DNA from: SIG636 sp045604285
GTDB lineage: Bacteria; Bacillota; Clostridia; Oscillospirales; CAG-382
DNA: 14,167 nt
NCBI GenBank assembly: GCA_045604285.1
Contig: JAZUNS010000080.1
Span: 1 to 14,167 of the forward strand
Direction of reading: 5' to 3'
Below the pieces are notes generated by a model that was not told where the DNA came from, made no database searches, and worked only from the letters and a program-made list of their open reading frames with translations. Numbering within the stretch: the stretch's first letter is position 1; each line of letters begins with the position of its first letter. This document shows positions 1 to 7,063 of the stretch, one piece after another. The position numbers were made by a program, and so were the translations under genes.

Positions 1-711
1 AAATACGTTCCCTGCCACGACGGCACCGTAGGCGGTATAAAAGCCAATATGGAAAAATTCGGAGTGGACATATCTGTAGTGCAGCCCGTCGTTACCAAGC
101 ATAAGCAGATAGACTCCCTTAATAAATGGGCGCAGACCATAAGTGAGGGCAACATTATATCCTTTGGCGGGATTTATCCTAACGAGGGTGATTATAAGGC
201 GGATATCGACTACGTTTGCTCGCTGGGGCTTAAGGGGATTAAGTTCCACCCCGAGTATCAAAGCTTTACGGTGGATACGCCCGATATGCTTAAGGTTTAC
301 GATTACGCCCTTAACAAGGGGCTTATTCTTTTGTTCCACGCAGGCTTTGATATTGCCTTTACACCACCCTTCCGCAGCAGTCCCAAGGCTTTTCGCCGCA
401 TTATGGATGAGCTTAAGGGCGGCACCGTAATTGCTGCCCACATGGGCGGGATGTACGAATGGGACGAAACCGAAGAGTACCTTGCAGGTACGGGCATATA
501 CCTTGATACCTCCATGGGCTTTGATACCTACGGAGATGACCGTTTTATGCGTTTGGTAAAGGCTATGGGAGCAAAGCAGATACTTTTCGGCTCTGACGCA
601 CCGTGGAGCAACGCAGGCGAAGAAATAAAGCGTATAAACGCCCTGCCCTTGAGTGAGGAGGACAAAACAGCCATCTTAGGCGGCAACGCCGCAAAGCTAT
701 TGGGGCTTTAA
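1..711 (+). CDS. Amidohydrolase family protein (TIM-barrel metal-dependent hydrolase), 5'-truncated by window edge
   Basis: The reading frame is open from the first base, so the gene begins upstream; 236 codons are visible and the first internal Met is at position 49. The visible part matches the Amidohydro_2 type of metal-dependent hydrolase. It shows KFHPEYQ (about residues 80-86 of the visible part), a strand-end HAGFD (His near residue 113), AHMGG (near 147) and the C-terminal FGSDAPW, whose Asp is the usual catalytic/metal-associated residue of the last barrel strand. The N-terminal HxH metal pair expected on strand 1 would lie before the window. The substrate cannot be read from the sequence; relatives hydrolyse or decarboxylate small carboxylates or amides. 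Probably cytoplasmic. It converges on sfsA and ends 6 bp before a shared terminator hairpin. I am sure of the fold, not of the reaction. Confidence 0.88.
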   Translation, partial: KYVPCHDGTVGGIKANMEKFGVDISVVQPVVTKHKQIDSLNKWAQTISEGNIISFGGIYPNEGDYKADIDYVCSLGLKGIKFHPEYQSFTVDTPDMLKVYDYALNKGLILLFHAGFDIAFTPPFRSSPKAFRRIMDELKGGTVIAAHMGGMYEWDETEEYLAGTGIYLDTSMGFDTYGDDRFMRLVKAMGAKQILFGSDAPWSNAGEEIKRINALPLSEEDKTAILGGNAAKLLGL

Positions 712-717
712 TGAGCA

Positions 718-758
718 AAAAACAGTTTGAGCAATGACGGTTGCTCAAACTGTTTTTA
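718..758. terminator. Bidirectional rho-independent terminator between amidohydrolase gene and sfsA
   Basis: A perfect 17-bp inverted repeat (718-734 and 741-757) surrounds a 6-nt loop, TGACGG. The stem core is CAGTTTGAGCAA, with an A-run on one side and a T-run on the other, so it works as an intrinsic terminator for both converging genes. It overlaps the TAA stop codon of sfsA (756-758). Confidence 0.9.
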
Positions 759-1451
759 TATCTCTACGGGCAAAAAGCCGTCTATTTCCGCCATGCCGTC
801 GCCCACCTTGCAATCAACGGCTAATACCCTTACGCCTGCCTTTTTTGCCGCCTGCAATGCCGCCGCAAAAGCGGGGTGAGTGTCTACGTTGGGGCGCAGA
901 AGTCTTACGCCCTTCATCTGCACCACAAAAAGCACCGTTGCGTTGCCGCCGTTTTCGGCTATCTCTGCCAGCTCCTTCAGATGCTTTACGCCCCTTTCGG
1001 TAGGTGCATCAGGAAAATACGCAACGCCTTCCCTCTCCAGGGTTACGCCCTTAACCTCTATATACGTCAGTACCCCACCCGTTTCGGCGCAAAAATCGAA
1101 GCGAGAGTTGCCGTGCTTAACCTCACGCTTGAAGCTTGAGCCCGACGGAAAAAGCCCGCTGTGGGGCAGCCATTCCTCTGCCATGGCGTTTGGTGCCTGA
1201 GAATCCATGTTTATATAGGTGGCTTTGCCGTTTTTGCCTTTTTTTATAACCGCTACCAGGTCGTACAGCGTTTTGCGGGCGGGATTATCCGACCTTTCCA
1301 AAAGGACGTCACATCCCTCCACAAGCAATTCCTTGCATCTGCCCGTGTTTTTTACGTGGACGGTGTGCAATACTCCGTCTACCAAAACCTTTGCTATAAA
1401 GCGGTTGGGGCGGCTTTGAAATACACCCCATTCTGTATTTTTGTAGTGCAT
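756..1451 (-). CDS. sfsA: SfsA family protein (DNA/RNA nuclease SfsA, 'sugar fermentation stimulation protein')
   Basis: The 231-residue product matches SfsA in length (usual size about 230-240) and signature motifs. These are HVKNTGRCKELL (about residues 32-43), YINMDSQAPN, and the later TYIEVKG followed by FPDAPTERGVKHL, the E-x-K core of a nuclease-like fold. SfsA was named for a maltose-metabolism phenotype in E. coli; family members are classed as DNA-binding or predicted nucleases, and the role here is unknown. The start at 1451 (ATG) is chosen over the upstream in-frame ATG at 1499 for two reasons. A GAGGTG ribosome binding site lies just before it, and a consensus promoter (1468-1496) lies between the two candidate starts. 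Only about 10 nt separate the predicted transcript start from the ATG. The gene is monocistronic and is transcribed divergently from the membrane protein gene. Confidence 0.93.
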   Translation of the reverse strand: MHYKNTEWGVFQSRPNRFIAKVLVDGVLHTVHVKNTGRCKELLVEGCDVLLERSDNPARKTLYDLVAVIKKGKNGKATYINMDSQAPNAMAEEWLPHSGLFPSGSSFKREVKHGNSRFDFCAETGGVLTYIEVKGVTLEREGVAYFPDAPTERGVKHLKELAEIAENGGNATVLFVVQMKGVRLLRPNVDTHPAFAAALQAAKKAGVRVLAVDCKVGDGMAEIDGFLPVEI

Positions 1452-1467
1452 ACGGTCACCTCGCCCA

Positions 1468-1496
1468 ATTATATCAAAAGTGCTGCGGTAAATCAA
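1468..1496 (-). promoter_or_regulatory. Promoter of sfsA
   Basis: On the minus strand, TTGATT (1491-1496) and a perfect TATAAT (1468-1473) are separated by 17 bp. The expected transcript start, near 1461, leaves a very short leader before the ATG at 1451. Confidence 0.8.
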
Positions 1497-1520
1497 CACC
1501 CGTTTTTAGCGCAAACACGG

Positions 1521-1549
1521 TTGACTTTTGACCGCTTATGTGTTATATT
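1521..1549 (+). promoter_or_regulatory. Promoter of the YczE-like membrane protein gene
   Basis: TTGACT (1521-1526) and TATATT (1544-1549) are spaced by 17 bp. This implies a leader of about 70 nt before the ATG at 1628. It is divergent from the sfsA promoter, with about 25 bp between the two -35 boxes. Confidence 0.7.
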
Positions 1550-1627
1550 TGCCTTTGTCAGCTTTTGCCGTTTCTATATCAAACGGCTTTAGCTGTTTTT
1601 TTTTTGTAAGAAACGGAGTGCTTTTTT

Positions 1628-2308
1628 ATGAAACGCAAATTTTACACAGAGCTTGCCTACGTTTTTGGTATGCTTATACTGCCCTTCGGCGCCGCACTTA
1701 TGACGGTGGCGGATTTTGGGCTTTCAATGGTAGTGGCGCCCGCCTATATTTTGCACCTTAAGGTATCACAAACTTTTTCGTTTTTTACCTTTGGCATGGC
1801 GGAATACACCCTGCAGGCGGTGTTGCTGATAATTATGGCGGCGGTCATACGCAAGTTTAGGGTGTCTTATCTATTCTCCTTTGTTACCGCTTTTTTGTAC
1901 GGGCTTTTACTGGACGGTTACCTTGCCCTGCTGGGGCAGATAAATTGGGATCCCATGTACATGCGCCATATTGCGTATTTTGTTGGGTTGCTCCTTACAG
2001 CCGTTGGAGTTGCGCTGTTTTTCCGCACCTATATATCACCCGAGGTTTACGAGCTGGCTGTTAAAGAGGTATCGGCGAAGTTTAATATTAAGCTAAGCCG
2101 TTTTAAAACCTGCTATGACTGCGGCAGCCTTTTGGTAAGCGTTATATTCTCCTTTGCTTTCTTTGGACTTTGGCATTTTGAAGGGATCGGCTGGGGTACC
2201 CTGCTTTGCGCCCTGATCAACGGCTGGATAATAGGCAGGGCGGATAAGCTTTTAGGCAAGCTTTTTGACTTTACCGATAAATTTAAGTGGCGTGCTTTTT
2301 TCGAATAA
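1628..2308 (+). CDS. YczE/YitT-like integral membrane protein (DUF6198-type)
   Basis: The 226-residue protein is dominated by hydrophobic helices, about five or six membrane segments. They begin near residues 8-25, 30-48, 56-75, 80-102, 114-132 and 166-190. The pattern near the N-terminus (G-x-A-L-M-T-V-A-D-F-G-L-S-M-V-V-A-P-A) and the later SYLFSFVTAFLYGLLLDG resemble the YczE/YitT group of Firmicutes membrane proteins often labelled DUF6198. Their substrate and function are not established; a transport role is only a guess. A cytoplasmic-looking loop contains a CYDC pair (about residues 162-165). The ATG at 1628 is preceded by GGAG 9 nt upstream. No strong intrinsic terminator follows, so transcription may continue into the small gene at 2388. 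Confidence 0.82.
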   Translation: MKRKFYTELAYVFGMLILPFGAALMTVADFGLSMVVAPAYILHLKVSQTFSFFTFGMAEYTLQAVLLIIMAAVIRKFRVSYLFSFVTAFLYGLLLDGYLALLGQINWDPMYMRHIAYFVGLLLTAVGVALFFRTYISPEVYELAVKEVSAKFNIKLSRFKTCYDCGSLLVSVIFSFAFFGLWHFEGIGWGTLLCALINGWIIGRADKLLGKLFDFTDKFKWRAFFE

Positions 2309-2330
2309 CTCACCTGCCCCCTTTGCAAGT

Positions 2331-2363
2331 TTTATGTAACACGGCAACCGCCCGTTACATAAA
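2331..2363. repeat. 10-bp perfect inverted repeat upstream of the microprotein gene
   Basis: TTTATGTAAC (2331-2340) is the exact reverse complement of GTTACATAAA (2354-2363), with a 13-nt loop. One bulged base would extend the stem by about three pairs. No T-run follows, so it is not a classical intrinsic terminator. It ends about 10 nt before the Shine-Dalgarno sequence of the next gene and could be an operator, an mRNA-stabilising hairpin or a processing site. Confidence 0.6.
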
Positions 2364-2387
2364 CTGTAGCAGAAGGGAGGAAAGACA

Positions 2388-2477
2388 ATGAGCTGCTTTG
2401 ACTCTTTTTTCGGTAATCAGAGCTGTTGGATAATTATTCTGATTGCAATAGTAATTGTTTGCTGCTGCTGCAACTAA
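2388..2477 (+). CDS. Cysteine-rich single-pass membrane microprotein (29 aa)
   Basis: A 29-codon reading frame starts at ATG 2388 and ends with TAA at 2475-2477. The Shine-Dalgarno sequence is unusually good: AAGGGAGG at 2373-2380, spaced 7 nt. The peptide starts MSCFDSFFGNQSCW, continues with about ten hydrophobic residues (IIILIAIVIV), and ends with four cysteines and an Asn. The layout suggests a short polar head, one membrane helix and a C-terminal Cys cluster. It resembles tiny Cys-rich proteins that appear in Clostridia annotations under the fanciful name 'chorion class high-cysteine protein'; this resemblance is from memory and unverified. The role is unknown; metal binding or disulfide/thiol chemistry at the membrane would fit. 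A dedicated terminator 20 nt downstream supports it as a real, well-expressed transcript. It is shorter than most gene-calling cutoffs. Confidence 0.72.
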   Translation: MSCFDSFFGNQSCWIIILIAIVIVCCCCN

Positions 2478-2495
2478 ACACATATTTTAAGGCAA

Positions 2496-2537
2496 CGCCG
2501 TTCTTTTCCGAAAGGGAAAGGCGGCGCTTTCCTTTTT
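2496..2537 (+). terminator. Rho-independent terminator after the microprotein gene
   Basis: The arm CGCCGTTCTTTTCC (2496-2509) pairs with GGGAAAGGCGGCG (2514-2526) across a GAAA tetraloop, with one bulged C. It is followed by CTTTCCTTTTT. It separates this unit from the vanY promoter. Confidence 0.75.
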
Positions 2538-2551
2538 GGGAAATTTTTGGG

Positions 2552-2580
2552 TTGTAATCGGCGGCTGAATATGGTATAAT
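2552..2580 (+). promoter_or_regulatory. Promoter of the vanY-yqeG-prmA-ligA operon
   Basis: TTGTAA (2552-2557), a 17-bp spacer and a perfect TATAAT (2575-2580) are preceded by a TG at the extended -10 position. It lies 44 bp upstream of the vanY start. No other promoter of this quality is visible until ligA ends, so it probably serves all four genes. Confidence 0.78.
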
Positions 2581-2623
2581 TAAATGATTATGAAAGCGTT
2601 TTTTAAGAGAGGTATTTTCCACA

Positions 2624-3571
2624 ATGAAAAGATTTTTAATTATATTGTTTGCTGTCTCGCTGCTTACGGCTTCTGCCTGCAGCGAGATAGATATGGACGG
2701 AGAAAGCAGCTCGGCGGAGGAAAGCACGGTTTCTGTTACCGAAAGCACCGTAGGCGGCGAAGAATCCTCTGAAGATGAAAGCACGGTTACGGTTACTGAA
2801 AGCTCTGTCAACGACAGCTCGGTTATCGGAGACAGCTCTGAGCCAGATGACAGCTCGGTAACGCCGGATGACAGCTCGGTAACGCCGGATGAAAGCAGCG
2901 CGGAGGAATCATCAACGGTCAACCCCGTATACAGCTACGCCGTAACCTTAACGGAGGAGGAGCTTAAGTGCATTAACGCAGGGGCAGACAAGTCCTTTCT
3001 TACCCTTGTTAACAAGGAAAATCTGTTGCCTGCGGATTTTGTGCCCGAGAACCTTGTGGACATAAGAAATACACGCAAAGACCGCTCGCCCGAAAAAATG
3101 GTTTACACCGCAGAGGTGGCATTGCACGCCTTTTTAAAGGAGGCGGCATACTACGGCTACGGCGACGTTACCGTGACCAGCGGCTACAGAAGCATAGCAA
3201 AGCAGGAATCACTGTTTAACTACTACGTAAGCCAGGAGATGTCAAAGGGCTTGGATAGAGCCAGCGCCGAGGCGGCTGCTGCGGTTTACTCTGCTTATCC
3301 CCGCACCAGCGAGCATCACACGGGGCTTTGCGTTGATATGCACAACCTGCCTGCGGCAAGCCAATCCTTCGGCAGCACCGAGGCGGCTAAGTGGATGGCG
3401 GCAAACGCCCACCGTTTTGGGTTTATACTGCGTTTTCCTCAAGGTAAGCAGGATATAACCGGATATATGTGGGAGCCTTGGCACTTCCGCTTTGTGGGCG
3501 TTTATCACGCAACGAAGATATATGAAGGCGGATATACCCTTGAAGAGTATTGGGAAACGGGGGTAGAATAG
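2624..3571 (+). CDS. VanY-type D-alanyl-D-alanine carboxypeptidase lipoprotein (peptidase M15B)
   Basis: The 315-residue protein is exported and trims D-Ala from peptidoglycan stem peptides. Residues 1-18 form a lipoprotein signal with the lipobox-like ASAC (Cys19). Residues about 20-100 are a low-complexity Ser/Glu/Asp/Thr/Val linker that would space the enzyme from the membrane. The catalytic domain runs from about 110 to 315 and carries TSGYRS (185-190), the zinc motif SEHHTGLCVD (H231 and D238) and MWEPWHFR (Glu284, His287). All residues expected for M15B zinc binding and catalysis are present, so it is probably active. The ATG at 2624 follows AGAGAGG at 2606-2612. It is the first gene of the operon. 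No vanS/vanR or vanH/A/X genes are nearby, so this is ordinary wall remodelling rather than a glycopeptide resistance cluster. Confidence 0.93.
   Translation: MKRFLIILFAVSLLTASACSEIDMDGESSSAEESTVSVTESTVGGEESSEDESTVTVTESSVNDSSVIGDSSEPDDSSVTPDDSSVTPDESSAEESSTVNPVYSYAVTLTEEELKCINAGADKSFLTLVNKENLLPADFVPENLVDIRNTRKDRSPEKMVYTAEVALHAFLKEAAYYGYGDVTVTSGYRSIAKQESLFNYYVSQEMSKGLDRASAEAAAAVYSAYPRTSEHHTGLCVDMHNLPAASQSFGSTEAAKWMAANAHRFGFILRFPQGKQDITGYMWEPWHFRFVGVYHATKIYEGGYTLEEYWETGVE
2846..2892 (+). repeat. 21-nt tandem repeat in the vanY linker coding region
   Basis: The unit beginning GATGACAGCTCGGTAACG occurs twice in perfect tandem (2846-2866, 2867-2887), followed by a partial third copy (2888-2892). 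Each unit adds the heptapeptide DDSSVTP. The in-frame period means slippage would change linker length without breaking the gene. Confidence 0.85.
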
Positions 3572-3572
3572 C

Positions 3573-4082
3573 ATTAGCTGGCTTGATTATTTTACACCGG
3601 ACCGCATGGAAAAGGACGTAAGCGCATATACGGCGCAGTTCTTTCTTGATAAAGGCATAGACCGTGTGGTTTTTGACATTGACAACACCATAGCGCCCTA
3701 TGACAAGCCCCTGCCCGACGAAAATGCAATAAGCTACATACGCACCCTGCAAGGGGCGGGTATAGAGGTGATGCTGGTTTCCAACAACGAAAAAGAGCGT
3801 GTTGAAGTCTTTAACGAAGGGTTAGGGCTGTTTGCGGTACACAAGGCGGGCAAGCCCGGAACAGACGGCATAAAAAAATGCCTTGGGCAGTCCAAAAACA
3901 AAGGCGGTGCCGCCTTTGTGGGCGACCAGATATTTACAGATTGCCTTGCAGCACGCAGGGCGGGACTTCCCTGCTTTTTGGTGGAGCCCATACAACCGAA
4001 GGAAACCCTGTTTTTTAAACTTAAACGTATTGGAGAAAAGCCTTTTATAAGGCGTTATAAAAGAAAGGCGGCTGACAAATGA
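3573..4082 (+). CDS. yqeG: YqeG family HAD IIIA-type phosphatase (probable ATT start)
   Basis: A HAD-superfamily phosphatase of the YqeG group, cytoplasmic, with unknown physiological substrate. All HAD motifs are visible: VFDIDNT (motif I, DxD), MLVSNN (motif II), KAGKPG (the Lys motif) and FVGDQIFTDCLAA (motif IV). The only ATG of the expected region is at 3606, but the frame stays open upstream to 3567. It encodes I-S-W-L-D-Y-F-T-P-D-R before that Met, which aligns without gaps to the conserved YqeG N-terminus (x-x-PD before DxDNT at the same spacing, as I recall it from B. subtilis YqeG). No ATG, GTG or TTG is available in frame, leaving ATT at 3573 as the best start. It lies 1 nt after the vanY stop, with GGGGG at 3559-3563 as the Shine-Dalgarno sequence. 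If the ATG is used instead, the protein is 158 residues starting at 3606. It overlaps prmA by 4 bp (ATGA). Confidence 0.88.
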   Translation: MSWLDYFTPDRMEKDVSAYTAQFFLDKGIDRVVFDIDNTIAPYDKPLPDENAISYIRTLQGAGIEVMLVSNNEKERVEVFNEGLGLFAVHKAGKPGTDGIKKCLGQSKNKGGAAFVGDQIFTDCLAARRAGLPCFLVEPIQPKETLFFKLKRIGEKPFIRRYKRKAADK

Positions 4083-5029
4083 AATTTACAGAGCTTACCG
4101 TATACACAAATACCTTTGGCAGCGAAGTGGTTGGCGGAATTATAACCGCTGCCGGAATAAGCTGTTATTCCATAGAGGACCCCGCAGACCTTGAGGCCTT
4201 GCTGAATGACAACACCGTCCCCTACGATTACATAGAGGAAGGCTTGCTTAACAAAACCGAGGGCGAGACCCTTGTGAAGGTATACATCTCCCAAGACGAG
4301 CAGGGCACCGCCCAGCTTGCCCGTATAAAGCAAGGTATTGAGGCTATCGAAGGCGATTGCTTTGGCAGGCTTTGTATTGAGGAAAACACCGTTGACGACG
4401 GCGACTGGGCTGACGGTTGGCGCCAATATTTCCATCCACTGCCCATCGGCGAAAAATTTATTGTAAAACCCACTTGGGAAGAGTGCGAGCCCGACGGAAG
4501 AATAGTGTTGGAGATAGACCCCGCCTCTTCTTTCGGCACAGGTCAGCACGAAACCACCGCCCTCTGCCTTAGAGCGTTGGAGCATATTGACGTTAAGGAC
4601 AAGCGTGTTTTGGATATGGGCTGCGGCAGCGGTATTCTGGGTATTGCTGCGGCTAAATGCGGCGCAAAAGAGCTTGTGCTTGTTGATATTGACAGCGTTG
4701 CCGCCACCATAGCCGAGGAAAATCTTACTGTAAACGGCGTTGAGGATAAGTGCAAGGTTTATTGCGGAAACGTAATAACCGATGAAGCACTGGCTAAAAC
4801 CGTGTTTAACGGGAAATACTATCTTATACTTGCAAACATAGTTGCCGACGTTATAAAGGGCATGGCAGATATGTTTTACGATTCCCTGGAGGGCGGAGGC
4901 ATACTGGTCTGCAGCGGCGTTATCGGCGGCAGACGGGCTGAGGTTGAAGCCCTGCTTGCAGAAAAGGGATTTAAGCTTTTAGGTACCGACGAAGAAAACG
5001 ATTGGGTGGCGATTAAATGCACGAAATAG
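4079..5029 (+). CDS. prmA: Ribosomal protein L11 methyltransferase
   Basis: PrmA trimethylates ribosomal protein L11 using S-adenosylmethionine. The 316-residue length fits the family (about 290-315). Residues 1-130 form the poorly conserved substrate-recognition half. The PrmA signature IDPASSFGTGQHETT follows (FGTGQH at 152-157). Next comes SAM-binding motif I, VLDMGCGSGILGIAAAKCGA (from residue 177), then the acidic strand VLVDID, and then ILANIVADVI, the NPPY-equivalent segment seen in PrmA. The start is fixed by the ATGA overlap with yqeG and by AGAAAGG at 4062-4068. The overlaps imply translational coupling within the operon. Confidence 0.95.
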   Translation: MKFTELTVYTNTFGSEVVGGIITAAGISCYSIEDPADLEALLNDNTVPYDYIEEGLLNKTEGETLVKVYISQDEQGTAQLARIKQGIEAIEGDCFGRLCIEENTVDDGDWADGWRQYFHPLPIGEKFIVKPTWEECEPDGRIVLEIDPASSFGTGQHETTALCLRALEHIDVKDKRVLDMGCGSGILGIAAAKCGAKELVLVDIDSVAATIAEENLTVNGVEDKCKVYCGNVITDEALAKTVFNGKYYLILANIVADVIKGMADMFYDSLEGGGILVCSGVIGGRRAEVEALLAEKGFKLLGTDEENDWVAIKCTK

Positions 5030-6990
5030 AGCAAAGAATGCGCCTGCTGGAAAAACAGCTGGAGTATCACTCTAAAAAATATTACGAGGACGACGAGCCC
5101 GAGATAAGCGACCGTGAATACGATATGATGTTTGCCGAGCTTAAGTCGCTGGAGGCAGAGCATCCCCATCTGGCGTCGCCCGCATCCCCTACGGGGCGTG
5201 TCGGCGGAGCTGTTGCCGAGCGCTTTGAAAAGGTTAAGCATCCCGTTAGCATGGGTAGTCTTATGGACGTTTTTTCTACGGAGGAGCTGGAGGCTTATTT
5301 GGACAAAACCGCCCCCGACGCCCTTTACACCGTGGAATGTAAGATAGACGGGCTTAGCGTTTTGCTTACCTACGAAAACGGCGTGCTTACCCTTGGTGCC
5401 ACCAGGGGCGACGGCAGCTACGGCGAGGACGTTACGTTTAACGTGCGCACTATTAAGGACATCCCCTTAAAGCTGAGCCGACCCATTGAACGGCTTTTGG
5501 TAAGGGGCGAGGTTTATATGCCCAAGGCTGTTTTTAAGGAGCTTAACGCAGGCCGCGAGGAGAAGGGAGAGACGCCCTTTGCAAATCCCAGAAATGCGGC
5601 GGCAGGCTCTTTGCGCCAGCTTGACAGCGCCCTTTGCGCATCGAGAAAGCTTAGCATTTTTGTGTTTAATCTTGAAGAATGCAGCGAGCCCTTGCCCGAC
5701 AGCCACAGGGCAAGGCTGGACCTTTTGGAGGAGCTTGGCTTTAAGGTAAGCCCCTTTAGAGAGCTTTGTCATGGCAAAGCCGAGGTAATAAAGGCTGTTA
5801 AGCGCATATCGGAGATACGACCCGATTTGCCCTACGAAATAGACGGTGCTGCAGTAAAGATAGACAGCGTTGCGCTAAGAGACGAGATAGGCGTGCTTTC
5901 CAATTTGCCTAAATGGGCGGCGGCATACAAATATCCGCCGGAGGAAGCGGAAACCGTCCTTACCGATATAGTTATTCAGGTGGGGCGCACAGGCGTCCTT
6001 ACCCCCAATGCTGTGCTTAAAAGCGTAAAGGTTGCCGGGTCCACCGTATCCCGTGCCACCCTGCACAACATTGACTATATAACCGCCAAAGATATACGCA
6101 TAAATGACAGCGTTATTATCCGCAAGGCGGGCGATATAATACCGGAGGTGGTACGCTCTTTGCCGGAAAAGCGGCTTGCGAACAGCGTGCCGTATACCAT
6201 GCCCGCTTTTTGTCCCTCCTGCAATAGCCCCGTTTCAAGGGACGAGGGTGGCGTTGCGGTACGTTGTACCAACGCCGACTGTCCCGCCCAGCTTCACCGC
6301 ACGCTGCTGCACTTTGCAAGCACCATGGGGATTGATAATCTGGGCGAAAGCATCCTTAAAACTCTTATAGAGCAGGGGCTTGTAAAAAGTGCGGCGGATC
6401 TGTACACCCTTAAGGAAGAGCAATTGTCAAGCCTTGAGCGTTTTGGTGAAAAAAGCGCAAAGCGGCTTTTGGATTCTATTAACAAATCCAAAAGCGCCCC
6501 CCTTGCAAACCTTATAGGCGCACTTGGTATAAGGCAGATAGGCGAAAAAGGCGCAATTGCCCTGGCAGAGCGTTTCGGCAGTCTTGATGCGCTTGCCAAA
6601 GCGGATGAGGAAACCTTGGTGGCGCTTAACGATATAGGGCTTGTTACGGCAAAATGCATAACCGAATTTTTTGCCGTACCCCAAAACCTTACCCTTATAG
6701 AAAAGCTAAGCCTGCTTGGGCTTAAGGTTGAGGAACATCAGGAAGCCAAGGGGACCGCCCTTGAGGGCAAAACCCTTGTTGTTACGGGTACCCTGCCCCA
6801 CCTTAAGCGTAACGAGGCGGAGGCGCTTATACGCAGGCACGGCGGGAACGCTGCGTCCTCGGTATCCAAAAAGACCCACTTTGTGCTTTGCGGAACGGAT
6901 GCGGGCAGCAAGCTTACAAAAGCCCGGGCGCTGGGTGTACCCGTCATTGACGAAGGGGAGTTTTTGGCCATGATAGGTGAAAAGTTGTGA
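5017..6990 (+). CDS. ligA: NAD+-dependent DNA ligase
   Basis: LigA seals nicks in duplex DNA during replication and repair, with NAD+ as AMP donor. The 657 residues carry all domains in order. Domain Ia is at 1-60 (YHSKKYYEDDEPEISDREYD, NAD+ binding). The adenylation domain has the active-site Lys109 in CKIDGLSV. An OB fold spans about 310-390 (VGRTGVLTPNA). A Cys4 zinc finger follows (C399, C402, C417, C422), then helix-hairpin-helix repeats (LIGALGIRQIGEKGA and similar). A C-terminal BRCT domain runs from about 581 to 657. The length is slightly below the typical ~670. ATG 5017 overlaps the end of prmA by 13 bp and fits the short N-terminus of LigA; GGTGG precedes it. An alternative Met is residue 8. 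This is the last gene of the operon. Confidence 0.97.
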   Translation: MHEIEQRMRLLEKQLEYHSKKYYEDDEPEISDREYDMMFAELKSLEAEHPHLASPASPTGRVGGAVAERFEKVKHPVSMGSLMDVFSTEELEAYLDKTAPDALYTVECKIDGLSVLLTYENGVLTLGATRGDGSYGEDVTFNVRTIKDIPLKLSRPIERLLVRGEVYMPKAVFKELNAGREEKGETPFANPRNAAAGSLRQLDSALCASRKLSIFVFNLEECSEPLPDSHRARLDLLEELGFKVSPFRELCHGKAEVIKAVKRISEIRPDLPYEIDGAAVKIDSVALRDEIGVLSNLPKWAAAYKYPPEEAETVLTDIVIQVGRTGVLTPNAVLKSVKVAGSTVSRATLHNIDYITAKDIRINDSVIIRKAGDIIPEVVRSLPEKRLANSVPYTMPAFCPSCNSPVSRDEGGVAVRCTNADCPAQLHRTLLHFASTMGIDNLGESILKTLIEQGLVKSAADLYTLKEEQLSSLERFGEKSAKRLLDSINKSKSAPLANLIGALGIRQIGEKGAIALAERFGSLDALAKADEETLVALNDIGLVTAKCITEFFAVPQNLTLIEKLSLLGLKVEEHQEAKGTALEGKTLVVTGTLPHLKRNEAEALIRRHGGNAASSVSKKTHFVLCGTDAGSKLTKARALGVPVIDEGEFLAMIGEKL

Positions 6991-7008
6991 TTAACCCGCC
7001 AAAAAAAC

Positions 7009-7030
7009 CAAAAACCAAGGGTGTTTTTGC
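7009..7030 (+). terminator. Weak possible terminator after ligA
   Basis: CAAAAAC (7009-7015) pairs with GTTTTTG (7023-7029) around a short loop. The T-run is inside the stem and GC content is low, so this is only a weak candidate for the end of the operon. Confidence 0.3.
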
Positions 7031-7063
7031 TTAAATTTTATGATAATTTTTGCAATATTTTTC

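Noticed and set aside
2584..2772. Alternative start at 2584 overlapping the vanY promoter region
   Set aside because: The frame differs from vanY, begins 4 nt after the -10 box and encodes no recognisable sequence.
2434..2922. 162-codon minus-strand open frame opposite the vanY linker
   Set aside because: Its Ser/Glu/Leu-rich protein is the mirror of the repetitive linker codons; it has no plausible start signals and overlaps two convincing plus-strand genes.
2624..3571. Glycopeptide-resistance gene cluster (van operon)
   Set aside because: Only a VanY-type carboxypeptidase is present; its neighbours are housekeeping genes and no VanR/S, VanH, ligase or VanX is visible.
7009..7030. Strong terminator for the ligA operon
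   Set aside because: The stem is A/T-rich and short; listed only as a weak candidate.
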